From positions 248,001 through 312,000 of the forward strand of contig JAHXIO010000001.1 in NCBI GenBank assembly GCA_025655595.1: 64,000 bases of DNA, read 5' to 3'. This DNA is from Candidatus Thiodiazotropha sp. (ex Monitilora ramsayi) (GTDB lineage: Bacteria > Pseudomonadota > Gammaproteobacteria > Chromatiales > Chromatiaceae). This document shows, piece after piece, positions 56,001 through 64,000 of this stretch (within the stretch, counting starts at the first letter, position 1; every line of letters starts with the position of its first letter). A program made the position numbers and the translations under genes. The notes below the pieces were generated by a model. The model was given only the letters and a program-made list of their open reading frames with translations. It was not told the origin of the DNA and searched no databases.

Positions 56001-57373
56001 CCATTACAGAGATCATACGCAGCCGGCTGGAATGTCTGGGACCAGTCACGGTTGAACAGCTTGCTAAGTCGGCCGGGTTGCCTGTGAATGATGTGCAACG
56101 AGCTTTGCTGGCATTGGAACAGGATGGCTGCGCGATCCAGGGCCGTTTCGATCCCCGGCGATCGGAAACCGAGTGGTGCGAACGCGGTTTGCTGGCTCGC
56201 ATTCACCGCTACACACTCAAGCAATTGCGTAGAGAGATTGAGCCGGTAAGTCCGGCTGAATTCATGCGCTTCCTCTTCAACTGGCAGGGGTTGGATGAGC
56301 CCTCTGAAGGTGTGGCTGCACTGGAACGGGTCATGTTGCAGCTCGAAGGTGTCAGCCTCCCGGCCGGAAGCTGGGAGGATGAGATCCTGCCGGCACGGCT
56401 GCAGCCCTATTTTTCAGCCGAGCTCGACGAACTGTGCCGCTCGGGTAAACTTGCCTGGTTACGTCTGCATCCGCCTGATATCAAAGAGAACAGACGCAAG
56501 AACCCCGCAGTTAAGACAACGCCGCTGGCTTTTATCTTTAGACCCCATCTTGCGGTGTGGTGTCAGATGAATAAATCCGTGCCTGAGGGCTTGAGCGCAA
56601 CAGCTGAGAAGGTTTTGGATGTATTGAAGCAGTGGGGCGCCAGCTTTTTTGATGACTTACAACAGCAAACCGGCCTGTTGAAAACGCAATTGGAGAGTGC
56701 GTTGGGCGAACTGGTTGCCTGGGGTCTGGTTAACTCGGATCAGTATCAGGGACTGCGGGCCATGATCACACCGCAGAAGACCCGGCAGCGCAGCCGCCGC
56801 CGTGCGGTGATGCATGCGCCGCTGGCCGAGGGCGGACGCTGGTCACTGATACGGCCACCGATGCAGCATGAGGACGAGTCACATAGAGTTGAACAGGTTG
56901 CTCGAACACTACTGACCCGTTACGGCGTTGTTTTTAGGAAGCTGCTGGAGAGGGAAAACGGTTTACCGTCGTGGCGGGATCTGCTTTATGTCTTTCGCAG
57001 GCTGGAAGCAAGAGGTGAAATTAGGGGAGGCCGTTTTGTACAGGGATTTGCTGGTGAGCACTTTGCACTTCCCGAGGCGGTCAGCCTGTTACGTGATCAG
57101 CGCAAAAAGCAGGATACAGAACAGCTGATAACAATCAGCAGTGCTGACCCGCTGAATTTGACCGGTATCGTCACGCCTGGAAAGCGTGTAACTGGGTATT
57201 CCGGGCACCGCATTCTGTACCGGGATGGTAAGCCGATTGCGACAAAGCAGGGCAGTGAAATCGCTATAGGCATTGATGTTCCTGACAGTGAGCATTGGCA
57301 GATTAAGATGCTGCTAACACGCAAACAACACCCGGCAAACTTCCATAAATCGCATGGTGGATCTTTGGTATGA
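53072..57373 (+). CDS. lhr: Lhr-type large ATP-dependent helicase
   Basis: About 1433 residues, the size of bacterial long Lhr. The N-terminal superfamily 2 core has the Q-motif region VQAQAWPAIQAGRN, Walker A APTGSGKT, DEIHAL (motif II), SATQKP (III) and QRAGRSGH (VI). The Lhr winged-helix and core follow (about 400-850), then a long C-terminal half with tandem winged helices, ending HWQIKMLLTRKQHP. Lhr proteins are 3'-5' DNA translocases/helicases linked to DNA repair. The start may be ATG 53072 or a nearby GTG. Complete, no frameshift. Confidence 0.92.
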   Translation: MSSFQFHPAVTAWFNRHFGEPSDVQAQAWPAIQAGRNTLISAPTGSGKTLAAFLAAIDGLVHEGLRFPLADETTVLYVSPLKALSNDIHKNLELPLNGIRDALLENGFPDVPIRAMVRTGDTTQSERAMMKRSPPHILVTTPESLYILLTSDSGREMLATVRSVIVDEIHALAGNKRGAHLTLSLERLNQLCKQSPVRIGISATQKPIEEMSRYLIGQHDDPVQRACSIVDTGHVRQRDLAIEMTGSPLEAVMANEAWDEIYRRLEQLIEQHRTTLIFVNTRRLAERAAAALAERLGDEAVTSHHGSLAKEHRLDAEQRLKSGSLRALVATASLELGIDIGDVDLVCQMGSPHSIATFLQRAGRSGHHLTGTPKARLFPLSRDDLVESVAMLDAIRRDELDRIPVPEHPLDVLSQQIIAEVSGREWDEKALYRVFKCARPYNRLKESDFLDVVKMLADGFHTRRGRRGAYLHRDAVNGMLRPRRHARLTAITNGGAIPDQFDYDVILQPEGLFVGSLNEDFAFESMPGDIFQLGNFSYRMLKIEQGRVFVEDAHGLPPTIPFWFGEAPGRTDELSHAVSRLRETIDQLLDEGQDTVLHYLEQELRLDPLASSQLIEYLAATKALFGVIPNQKKIVFERFFDETGDMHFVIHAPFGSRVNKAWGLALRKRFCRRFNFELQAAANEDNLILSLGPTHSFPLEEPAGYLKSATVEHILIQALLDAPMFPTRWRWVTNISLAVPRMRGGKRVPAPFQRNDAEDLVALVFPDQLACFENIQGEREVPDHPLVNQVLWDCLHELMDIDGLNEVLDGIESRRIQVIAKDVPTPSPMALEILNARPYAFLDDTPAEERRALAVQQRRHMDPQTAADMGRLNPDAIEQVKAEAWPQPRDADELHDALVIAGFIAESEVASQDLELWQQFLEKLQQQRRATSLSFYGEVVWVSAERLQAIQLISPDYEMTPTIEPLPTEEAGSVETAITEIIRSRLECLGPVTVEQLAKSAGLPVNDVQRALLALEQDGCAIQGRFDPRRSETEWCERGLLARIHRYTLKQLRREIEPVSPAEFMRFLFNWQGLDEPSEGVAALERVMLQLEGVSLPAGSWEDEILPARLQPYFSAELDELCRSGKLAWLRLHPPDIKENRRKNPAVKTTPLAFIFRPHLAVWCQMNKSVPEGLSATAEKVLDVLKQWGASFFDDLQQQTGLLKTQLESALGELVAWGLVNSDQYQGLRAMITPQKTRQRSRRRAVMHAPLAEGGRWSLIRPPMQHEDESHRVEQVARTLLTRYGVVFRKLLERENGLPSWRDLLYVFRRLEARGEIRGGRFVQGFAGEHFALPEAVSLLRDQRKKQDTEQLITISSADPLNLTGIVTPGKRVTGYSGHRILYRDGKPIATKQGSEIAIGIDVPDSEHWQIKMLLTRKQHPANFHKSHGGSLV

Positions 57374-57686
57374 TGTGTTGTAGTGCCATCTCATAGGTAA
57401 ACCTGATGTCTGGTTTCTTATTTTTATCAGTTCAAATTGATATTTGAAGAGATTTGCAAGATTAGTTTGGCTTTATCTCTGGGTCAGTGGGTGTGCTCTT
57501 GCTTGTAGAGTCTGAGTCTTAGCCTGAATCGTTAGATGTCCTGAGAAGGTAGTTCAATTTAATTTCGGGAATTGCATTCGGTTAAAGGATGTATGTAAAT
57601 TGATAAAAAGATGAGAATATATGTGCCGCTAAACTAACTTGATGATTTGCTATCGATTTGACGGTAGATTGATGCAAGGATGAACC
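57374..57686. other. AT-rich spacer after lhr
   Basis: About 310 bp with no gene. It is AT-rich, with no strong hairpin, and presumably carries the promoter of the transglutaminase operon near its 3' end. Confidence 0.4.
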
Positions 57687-59888
57687 ATGAGTATCCCAGT
57701 TCCAAGTGTTAATTTTTTATGTCTTCTTATTTCTTTGTTGTTTTCCGGTCAGCTGTGGTCTGAAACACTCGAATCTGTAATTGCTGATTTTTCGCCGACT
57801 AGCGAGGAAAAAAAAGCAGGTGCGGCTATCCTGCGTTATCGTGTTGATATTGATGTTCAAGAGCGTGATCAGATTACTCAGAAATTCTACCTTGCAGTTG
57901 CAATTTTAGATCAGCAAGCATCCTCTGATTATTCTAGAATTCGTGAGTCGTTTAACAGTTATTATGACAGCATAAAGTTGAAACATGCGCGCTTGATCGA
58001 TGCAGATGGTCGAGTGCGATTTCTCGATAATGACGCTGTTCAGATAAAAACCAATGACAACGGGGTTGCATACGACGATATTCGTACGCTGGCATTTTCT
58101 ATGCCTGCTGTGTCTCCCGGTAGTTTTTTGGAATATGAGATTGAGTTGAAGGGTGTGAAAGCAGTTATGCCAGGTTATTGGTATAAGCAACACTGGTTTA
58201 ACTCTTTACATAATTCGTCTGATCGCATCCGAATCGATCCAATTCGACATGCAAGTTTGAATTTGGTGTTGCCTGCAGAGCAAAAACTGAACATTAGTAC
58301 AGATGGCGACGTAGAGTTGTTATATGACCGTGAAGAGGAAGGGCGACGGCGGCTGTTATGGGAAGTGCGGAATCTGCCTGGGATTGTACTGGAGGATGAC
58401 GTACCTGATTTTTCTGCACTTCTCACTCATGTTGAACTAAGTAATATTCCTGATTGGGAGACTGTTAACCGCTGGGCAGGTGGCGTCTTTAATAATGCGT
58501 CGGTTGTAAATGAAGAAATATCAAATTTGGTATCGGGGCTAATTAAGCCCGAAATGAATGAGCAAGATAAGATTGAGTCGATTTTTTACTGGGTGCAACA
58601 AAATATTAGATATATCGGAGCTGATCTGAAACGAGGAGGCATAATCCCGCACTCCGCAGCAAAAGTGTTAAGTAGCCGTTTCGGTGATTGCAAGGATCAG
58701 GCTGTACTCTTGGTAGGCATGATGCGTGAAGCGGGTATTGAAGCAGACCAGGTTCTCATTTCTCCCGCGCCTGCAAGTGAAGTGAATCAGGAAGTGCCCT
58801 CACTGAGATTCAATCATATGATTGTAAGGGTGAAACAGGAGGGTAAGGCGATATGGCTGGATACAAGTGGTGATGCAGGCGCATTTCCTGGTATTGATCC
58901 AAGTCTCGAGGGACGACTTGCGTTCGTAATTGACAATAACAAGGAAAAATTCTTTGAGCTGCCTGAATCAGGTATAGATGATAATGTACTGAAGCTGGAT
59001 ATTGACTTCAGATTCTCTGGTGACGACCTTCGTGCTGATGTGAGAGTGCAAACAAAAGGAGTGCATGATTACAGATTTAAGAGAGCACTTAAAAACAATC
59101 CTGAGTTTCGAGATTTAATGAGAAATGATTTTAGTAAATTATACAGCTCATCAAGTCATCTTGATAACTTTAAAATCGAATATGATGATAGCCCTAAAGA
59201 GTTGCTCGAGATTACAGGTGAGTTGGTATTTCCTGATAAATGGTCACCGAGTAAACGTGAAGCATATATCTGCAATGGTGACGTGACATCGGCTTTAGGG
59301 GTTTTTTCGCATCTTCTTTCTATACCTGATAAGCCTAGACGATATGAATTTAAATCAGGCATTCCTGCGCGTTTCCAGATGCGAACTCGTTGCCCATCTC
59401 CCGGCGATAGTTACAGGCCGAATAAATTAACGGGAGATGTTGTGATCAACAATCCCAATTTTCACTACATTCGTAATATTGCGCAAGAGTTGGATGGTGT
59501 CGAGGTTAAACAGGAATTTATTCTAAAGGGTAACGTTATTGCGGCAAACGACTACCTCACTTTTCGTCGTGATATCAGGGATGTGGTAAAGCAGTCATCT
59601 TGGTTGATCGGATTTGAAAGAGATGACAGTTATGGTGCGCAATTGGACTTGAAAAGAAAACTGAAGCAAAACGATCAGGATCACCAGGCCCGTATTGAAC
59701 TGGCGCGCCAGCATATGGCGGAGGCGGAATACGAGCTGGCTCAGGAAATGATCAGGCATGTTATAGAAAATAATCCGAGTGATGGTGAGGCGCATTATCT
59801 TCATGGGTTGGTTCTCGGAATGCTGGATCAGTTCGAGGAGTCGGATATGGCATTCAAAAAGGCTGAGGAATTGGGGTATCGACCATGA
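57687..59888 (+). CDS. DUF3857 / transglutaminase-like protein with C-terminal TPRs
   Basis: 733 residues. Signal peptide (MSIPVPSVNFLCLLISLLFSGQLWS), a DUF3857 beta-domain (about 45-230), and a transglutaminase-like papain-fold domain with Cys335 (FGDCKDQAVLLVGMM), His377 (RFNHMIVRV) and Asp392 (WLDTSGD) forming the triad. A beta domain follows at about 400-640 and TPR-like helices at about 670-733 (ARQHMAEAEYELAQEMIRHV, HYLHGLVLGML). Periplasmic. Substrate unknown; related proteins are found in outer-membrane or envelope contexts. It overlaps the next gene by ATGA. Confidence 0.88.
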   Translation: MSIPVPSVNFLCLLISLLFSGQLWSETLESVIADFSPTSEEKKAGAAILRYRVDIDVQERDQITQKFYLAVAILDQQASSDYSRIRESFNSYYDSIKLKHARLIDADGRVRFLDNDAVQIKTNDNGVAYDDIRTLAFSMPAVSPGSFLEYEIELKGVKAVMPGYWYKQHWFNSLHNSSDRIRIDPIRHASLNLVLPAEQKLNISTDGDVELLYDREEEGRRRLLWEVRNLPGIVLEDDVPDFSALLTHVELSNIPDWETVNRWAGGVFNNASVVNEEISNLVSGLIKPEMNEQDKIESIFYWVQQNIRYIGADLKRGGIIPHSAAKVLSSRFGDCKDQAVLLVGMMREAGIEADQVLISPAPASEVNQEVPSLRFNHMIVRVKQEGKAIWLDTSGDAGAFPGIDPSLEGRLAFVIDNNKEKFFELPESGIDDNVLKLDIDFRFSGDDLRADVRVQTKGVHDYRFKRALKNNPEFRDLMRNDFSKLYSSSSHLDNFKIEYDDSPKELLEITGELVFPDKWSPSKREAYICNGDVTSALGVFSHLLSIPDKPRRYEFKSGIPARFQMRTRCPSPGDSYRPNKLTGDVVINNPNFHYIRNIAQELDGVEVKQEFILKGNVIAANDYLTFRRDIRDVVKQSSWLIGFERDDSYGAQLDLKRKLKQNDQDHQARIELARQHMAEAEYELAQEMIRHVIENNPSDGEAHYLHGLVLGMLDQFEESDMAFKKAEELGYRP

Positions 59889-61288
59889 TTTCGTTAATGA
59901 GCAATCATAAATATTTAAAAATAATATTTTTTAATATGGCTTTGTTGCTGCTGATTTCTGGCTGTGCTCCACTTGAATCAAAGTCTCTCGATGCTGAATA
60001 TTTAAGCTTGCGAGATAAGGTAGAGCGTTCGCCAGAAGATACGTTGCTCCTGGGGCGTCTTGCTGACATGGCAAAGGATAATTATCTATCTAGTGGAAAT
60101 ACAAGTTACCGTGATGATGCAATTGCATATTACACTCGTTATTTGGAGATGAGCCCGGGGCATCTTGGAGCATCTCTCGCAAGATATAGTCTTTTGGTAC
60201 GTAAGTATATTCAGGAAGGTCGTGTAGAAGATATCCAGAAAATCCGTAAGATTTATCATGACTCGCAAGTTGTGAAAAGTGTACAGGAAGTATCACCACC
60301 TTCTTTCATTGAGGCGATCCGTAAAATTAGTGCCGGCGAAGGTTCTTTGGATGATCTTAGATCATTGGTACAAGCTGGTGTTAAGGAGAATCCCCGGCAT
60401 GTACCATCACGTTTGCTGTTGGCGGAAATCTATATGGGGTTAGATAAGCCCAGGCTTGCACGTGCTATGATTTTTGAGACTGCACGTCAGCACCCAACTA
60501 ACCCAAAGGTTTCCAGTGCTTATGCGGAGATGTTGAATGATTTGGCGCTTGAATCTCATTGCGACTATGATCGGAAAAAACATAGGGCTGATGTAAGAGA
60601 GGCGATCAAGGCAGCAAAGGTGGCGGCGAAAGCTAATCCTAAAGATGCGGATATTGCATATAATCTATCAGTATTATACGAATCTCTTGGTCAAAGCGAG
60701 TTGGCAGTTTACCAGGCCAAACGATTAGTAGAGCTGGAGCCTGGACCAGATTCCGAGTGGTTCTTGGTCGATCAATTAAATGCAAACGGCCAATTTGACC
60801 AAGCATTTTTACTAGCTACAGAGCTGGCTGGGAATGGGCCTGATGTTGCTGGTGATTTGGAAATTATGGCCATGTCAAAATATCAGCAAGGAGATTATGA
60901 ATCCGCTTTAAGGTTGTTTCAGAGATATCGGAGGTCTGCAGAAAAACCTTCAATATACTATGTGATGCGTGAAGCTATTGCGGCGGAATCACTCAATAAG
61001 ACCAGTGTGTCTAAAGAGCTACTTTCATCAATCGATTTAGACTCCCTTGATACTGATTGGGAGCGTTCCCTGTTGCGTTATCTTCGACATGATATCAGTG
61101 AGACTGACTTACTCGGTAATACTGAAAACGCCTGTAATAGTACTGAAGGACATTATTTTATTGCCCGAAGGGCGATGCTTGATGGTGATAGGGAAAAAGC
61201 ACGTGTCCATTTCGAACAGGCAATGAGTTATCAGGTCCCGCGGTTTTATGAGTATTCAAGCAGCAAGTTACGGTTACAAGAGCTCTAG
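59885..61288 (+). CDS. TPR-repeat lipoprotein
   Basis: 467 residues with a lipoprotein signal (MALLLLISGCAPLES, lipobox ISGC) and TPR-like helical repeats across about 40-460 (e.g. LLLAEIYMGLDKPRLARAMI, DADIAYNLSVLYESLGQSELAVYQ). Start ATG 59885 overlaps the previous stop; a later in-frame ATG (59900) is an alternative. Probably works with the transglutaminase-like protein at the outer membrane as a scaffold. AT-rich relative to the core, like its partner. Confidence 0.82.
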   Translation: MISLMSNHKYLKIIFFNMALLLLISGCAPLESKSLDAEYLSLRDKVERSPEDTLLLGRLADMAKDNYLSSGNTSYRDDAIAYYTRYLEMSPGHLGASLARYSLLVRKYIQEGRVEDIQKIRKIYHDSQVVKSVQEVSPPSFIEAIRKISAGEGSLDDLRSLVQAGVKENPRHVPSRLLLAEIYMGLDKPRLARAMIFETARQHPTNPKVSSAYAEMLNDLALESHCDYDRKKHRADVREAIKAAKVAAKANPKDADIAYNLSVLYESLGQSELAVYQAKRLVELEPGPDSEWFLVDQLNANGQFDQAFLLATELAGNGPDVAGDLEIMAMSKYQQGDYESALRLFQRYRRSAEKPSIYYVMREAIAAESLNKTSVSKELLSSIDLDSLDTDWERSLLRYLRHDISETDLLGNTENACNSTEGHYFIARRAMLDGDREKARVHFEQAMSYQVPRFYEYSSSKLRLQEL

Positions 61289-61518
61289 TTAAAGGCCCTG
61301 TTTTTATAACGTTGCAGGTTAAATGCTATCCCGGATAGAGTAGTTGGAGCGATGCTGTAATCTGACGGGTGCTCGATTTAAACAATATATATAGTGCAGG
61401 AAGAAGTTTAAATATCAGGGCTGTCTGGCAATCAATATCTAAATGATGGTTCAGCCTCGTGACTAACCAGCTGGAGCACAAAAACTCCAGACTGATAGTC
61501 AAGGGGTAGAGTGTGCGA

Positions 61519-61905
61519 TCATCTGAATGCAATCTGATTTGGGTTCCATGCGGATCTCATTTCGACTCTGCACTCTGTTGACTGATTGCAAAGTACGATT
61601 CTGGCCAGATAGATGGCTCTATCGTCATTGTCGGGACGTTGCCAGATCGGGATCAATTTGGTGGTGTCATGTTGAAAAGCATCCGACAGTGTCAAGTGGT
61701 CGTTCAACATACCTGCCAGGTCATCGCAGCGAAGATAGAGTACATTGTTCCGACCCTGAGAGTAGTCGCAAACCCATTGGTTGCGGCTGTCTTGTGGGAT
61801 TTGGGATGGGTTGGAAAAGCTTTCCCCCATTACATCTGTTGCCAGGCATGAGATCAGCATGACAATAGCGGTTAGGATTGGGTTGTGTTTATTCAGTGCG
61901 CGCAT
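61519..61905 (-). CDS. Small secreted protein controlled by a cyclic-di-GMP riboswitch
   Basis: 128 residues from ATG 61905 (AGGGGAACTGAA upstream). Signal peptide (MRALNKHNPILTAIVMLISCLATDVMG, predicted cleavage near GES). The mature protein has four Cys (WVCDYSQ, YLRCDDL, IVLCNQST, ECRVEM), probably two disulfides, and a compact beta-rich look. No family recognised. A GEMM riboswitch lies 115-200 bp upstream on the same strand, so expression should respond to cyclic di-GMP, the second messenger for biofilm and surface life. Confidence 0.75.
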   Translation of the reverse strand: MRALNKHNPILTAIVMLISCLATDVMGESFSNPSQIPQDSRNQWVCDYSQGRNNVLYLRCDDLAGMLNDHLTLSDAFQHDTTKLIPIWQRPDNDDRAIYLARIVLCNQSTECRVEMRSAWNPNQIAFR

Positions 61906-62018
61906 TTCAGTTCCCCTGATCAACAACTGCTGGGAGTTCGAATTGACGCGACGCGTACTGCGCTAATATGCAGTAGCGAAAGATGGCTTCAACCAGGTGA
62001 GAGTCGGTTGCAGGCCAC

Positions 62019-62103
62019 GGTTTCGGTAATCCATCGGTCATAGGCGGAATACCGCCCTTAGACTGTGATTTTGCGTCCCTGCCTTTCGGCAGGTTTGCCT
62101 TTT
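62019..62103 (-). ncRNA. Cyclic-di-GMP-I (GEMM) riboswitch
   Basis: On the minus strand the sequence carries the GEMM-I landmarks in order: AAAGGCAAACC, a stem TGCC-GAAA-GGCA with the conserved GAAA tetraloop, GGGACGCAAA, a second stem opened by TCTAAGG and closed by CTATGACCGATGG, and ATTACCGAAACC. The GGCAAACC/GGGACGCAAA/TACCGA framework and the two-stem order match the V. cholerae Vc2-type aptamer. It lies in the leader of the small secreted protein gene at 61905. The expression platform lies in the 115 bp between; the on/off sense cannot be read. Confidence 0.93.
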
Positions 62104-62556
62104 CGAACACGTTAGAAGCGCTGCATAGTGCTTCTGACTCTTTTAACGGCTAGGACCGTGGAAAACTTAAGGCATGCTTTAGTTCTGCAGAGCGCAGGAT
62201 TTAGAGATAATTCCAGTGGATTGTTGTTGGCTCAGCTATCTCCGGATATTTCAAAATACTGTGCTAGGGAAATTAGTAAAATAATTAATGGCTTACGCTT
62301 ATTGTTTATCTGCGGCCAGTACTGGGTTTGCTATCTTGTGGCTGTTTGGGTGGGTGTTGTGGCCTGGTTGTTTATTGTTGGCATAAGTTATTGTGTTTCA
62401 TTTGAAAAGTGAATTGTCGTCAAACCCGAGTTCAGATGCGGACTATGAGAAGCTTACACTGGTCGCTATCGGAATCTTATTCTCAAGATAACCTGTCGGT
62501 GTGGTTGTCTATAGGGCTGTCGTGTGAGGTGCCATCACTTCTATGGGAGCAAGCAG
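62104..62556. other. Spacer between the riboswitch and the GFA gene
   Basis: About 450 bp without a gene I can support. A 94-codon frame at 62128-62412 has a hydrophobic end but only a weak GTG start. The promoter of the riboswitch transcript must lie in the first part (minus strand). Confidence 0.4.
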
Positions 62557-62976
62557 ATGGAAGAGTCAAAAGTGAGGGGAAGCTGTCTTTGTGGAAAAGT
62601 CAGTTATGAGATCCGGGATCATTTTGGGATTTTTCAATATTGTCACTGCTCCCGCTGTCGAAAATTCACCGGCAGTGCCTTCGCAGCGAATCTGTTGGTG
62701 CCGCCCACTGCATTTCAGTGGTTGGGGGGAGAATCTTATGTCGGACGCTATATCCTTGAGGAAGCAAAACACTTTGCAACCGGCTTTTGTAAAGTCTGCG
62801 GCTCGTCGCTACCCTGGTTGGCGCAGAGCGGGAAGACAGTGGTGATACCTGCGGGTACGCTGGACCAGGATCCTCATTTCAAGCCGATGCAAAACATCCA
62901 CTTTGCATCGCGTGCTGTCTGGTATCTCCACCCCGGCCTTCTGCCCGAATACGATGAATTACCCGCGAAAAAATAA
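62557..62976 (+). CDS. GFA/CENP-V-fold zinc protein
   Basis: 139 residues. The GFA (glutathione-dependent formaldehyde-activating) fold shows in GSCLCGKVSYEI, YCHCSRCRKFTGSAFAANLLV, and ATGFCKVCGSSLPWLA, giving the usual Cys clusters for two zinc ions. Family members include Gfa and many of unknown substrate. ATG 62557 follows GGAGCAAGCAG. Stands alone before the GNAT gene. Confidence 0.88.
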   Translation: MEESKVRGSCLCGKVSYEIRDHFGIFQYCHCSRCRKFTGSAFAANLLVPPTAFQWLGGESYVGRYILEEAKHFATGFCKVCGSSLPWLAQSGKTVVIPAGTLDQDPHFKPMQNIHFASRAVWYLHPGLLPEYDELPAKK

Positions 62977-63041
62977 TTTCACACAGAAATCTGTATCTCA
63001 GTTGTGATCAAAAGCATGTAGAGCATCTCCTGGTGACACAT

Positions 63042-63506
63042 ATGAAGATTCGCCGCTACTTGATCGGGGAGGAGAGAGAGCTCCTGTCGCTGTTATTTAA
63101 TACCGTCCATCGAGTCAATCGCAGAGACTACACGCAGGCGCAGGTCGATGCCTGGGTCCCTGCCGACTATGACCAACAGGCTTGGGTCGATCGTCTATCG
63201 AAGACACAGCCCTGGGTTGCGGTACAGGGTGACGAAATCCTCGGCTTTGCTGAAATGGACGATATGGGTCGCATCGGCTGTTTTTACATTCACCATGACA
63301 GGTTGGGTCAGGGGGTGGGTACAGCATTACTGGAAAGCATCGAAGCGGAGTCTCTGCGTTTGGGTATCCATCGGCTTCAAGTGGAAGCCAGTGTGACTGC
63401 GCGGGACTTTTTTCAAAGCAAAGGGTTTTCTCTTGTCCGTCGGCAGACAGTTGAGAGGCGTGGTGAGTCCTTTGTGAACTATCAGATGAAAAAGGATATC
63501 GGTTAA
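63042..63506 (+). CDS. GNAT-family acetyltransferase
   Basis: 154 residues. The GNAT core is seen in EILGFAEMDDMGRIGCFYIHHDRLGQGVGTALLESIE (acetyl-CoA loop RLGQGVGTAL) and the C-terminal ASVTARDFFQSKGFSLVRRQTVERRGESFVNYQM. Resembles YafP/ElaA-type small N-acetyltransferases. Start ATG 63042 or GTG 63033. Substrate unknown. Confidence 0.85.
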   Translation: MKIRRYLIGEERELLSLLFNTVHRVNRRDYTQAQVDAWVPADYDQQAWVDRLSKTQPWVAVQGDEILGFAEMDDMGRIGCFYIHHDRLGQGVGTALLESIEAESLRLGIHRLQVEASVTARDFFQSKGFSLVRRQTVERRGESFVNYQMKKDIG

Positions 63507-63686
63507 CAATTGTTGCAGCCATGAGTATCGTCCTGCCTGGCCAGATGGGGATGGGATCGATAGTTGACTTGTGGTGTCTGTTATATTTAGTTGTCTGGTG
63601 AATAACTACGGGTGGTTTATCCCGCATGGTTGAATGGTGGCTGACAGTCACTGGGTATTGATGACGAGGGCTGCTGCAGAAACCCT

Positions 63687-64000
63687 ATGCGGTTTTTTTT
63701 CTACATACTGGTGACGCTTTTGCTGCCGATGCCGGTTGCAGCACTCGACGTAAAAGTGGATATCGAGGGCCTTGACCGCGAGTATGAGGCCAATGTGCGT
63801 GCGTACCTCTCCATTGAGCAGGAAAGGGATCGCGAGGGTCTGACAGTATCCCGGGTGCGGCTGTTGCATGATATGGCGCCTGAGGAGATAGAGAAGGCGC
63901 TGCAACCGTTCGGTTATTTTGCGCCCAAAATCGAGTCTGAGCTGGATGTGTCTGAGTCTGAGTTTCTGGCCAAATACCGTATTGATATCGGTGAGAAAGT
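63687..64000 (+). CDS. tamA: TamA-like Omp85 protein, N-terminal part (partial)
   Basis: The first 104 codons, cut by the window end. MRFFFYILVTLLLPMPVAAL is a signal peptide, followed by POTRA-like sequence VDIEGLDREYEANVRAYLSI, VSRVRLLHDMAPEEIEKALQPFGYFAP. The pattern is that of TamA, the outer-membrane partner of TamB in autotransporter/outer-membrane protein assembly. The barrel lies beyond the window. Confidence 0.82.
   Translation, partial: MRFFFYILVTLLLPMPVAALDVKVDIEGLDREYEANVRAYLSIEQERDREGLTVSRVRLLHDMAPEEIEKALQPFGYFAPKIESELDVSESEFLAKYRIDIGEK

Noticed and set aside
61326-61532. A 68-codon minus-strand frame after the TPR lipoprotein gene
   Set aside because: No ribosome-binding site or domain, and it overlaps the end of the secreted-protein gene.
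62128-62412. A 94-codon frame with a hydrophobic C-terminal part
   Set aside because: It has only a GTG start without a ribosome-binding site, overlaps the likely promoter of the riboswitch transcript, and shows no family similarity. Kept as unsupported.

Overview
The window reads as a chromosomal segment of a gammaproteobacterium. Gene order and protein types (phoB-pstSCAB-phoU, murA-hisG-hisD-hisC, petABC-sspA-sspB, argS-SPOR, mutY-yggX, thiS-thiG-trmB) are typical of that class. A cytochrome bc1 complex and a DsrC/TusE-family protein would suit a sulfur-oxidising lineage near Chromatiales/Sedimenticolaceae; that placement is inference. Most of the segment is dense, moderately GC-rich core genome with short overlaps, REP-like palindromes between operons and two tRNA genes (Gly-CCC, Phe-GAA).

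Layout. 1-3.6 kb: the end of a chemotaxis receptor, an FtsN-like SPOR protein with argS, and a PilZ protein. 3.6-10 kb: a phosphate regulon (phoB, pstS, pstC, pstA, pstB, phoU) with PhoB boxes before phoB and pstS and a hairpin terminator between pstS and pstC. 10-13.5 kb: priA and a fructosamine-kinase-like gene, with an AT-rich spacer carrying an inverted DnaA-box pair. 13.5-17.2 kb: an AT-rich accessory stretch of orphan genes (secreted Cys-rich protein, SnoaL-like protein divergent from an HxlR regulator, lipoprotein, Cys-motif protein, membrane protein). The spacers there look like integron attC sites, with no integrase in view. 17.2-21.6 kb: a YdgA/DUF945 protein, a TetR regulator divergent from a KAS II gene, and a cysteine-free DsrC-family gene. 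21.6-32.4 kb: hisC/hisD/hisG/murA, a DegS-type protease, a Nif3-like protein, petABC, sspA/sspB. 32.4-44.3 kb: a macrodomain protein, FetAB-type iron exporter, trmB, thiG/thiS, an acyl-CoA synthetase, tRNA-Gly, small secreted proteins, AsmA, mutY and yggX.

44.4-51.9 kb is a decayed genomic island at tRNA-Phe. The 3' part of the tRNA is repeated nearly perfectly about 7.45 kb downstream and, in more degenerate form, in the middle. The island holds an integrase remnant, a frameshifted relaxase, an IS21 IstB scrap and three long intact genes without recognisable families: an ~828-residue secreted protein with a tandem repeat, and a two-gene operon.

52-64 kb: a SRPBCC/GyrI-like protein, a long Lhr-type helicase, a DUF3857 transglutaminase/TPR-lipoprotein operon, a small secreted protein preceded by a convincing cyclic-di-GMP-I (GEMM) riboswitch on the minus strand, a GFA/CENP-V-fold protein, a GNAT acetyltransferase and the start of a TamA-like gene cut by the window end.

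The strongest leads for new biology are the riboswitch-controlled secreted protein, the three unknown island genes, the DsrC paralogue without cysteines and the attC-like cassette stretch.
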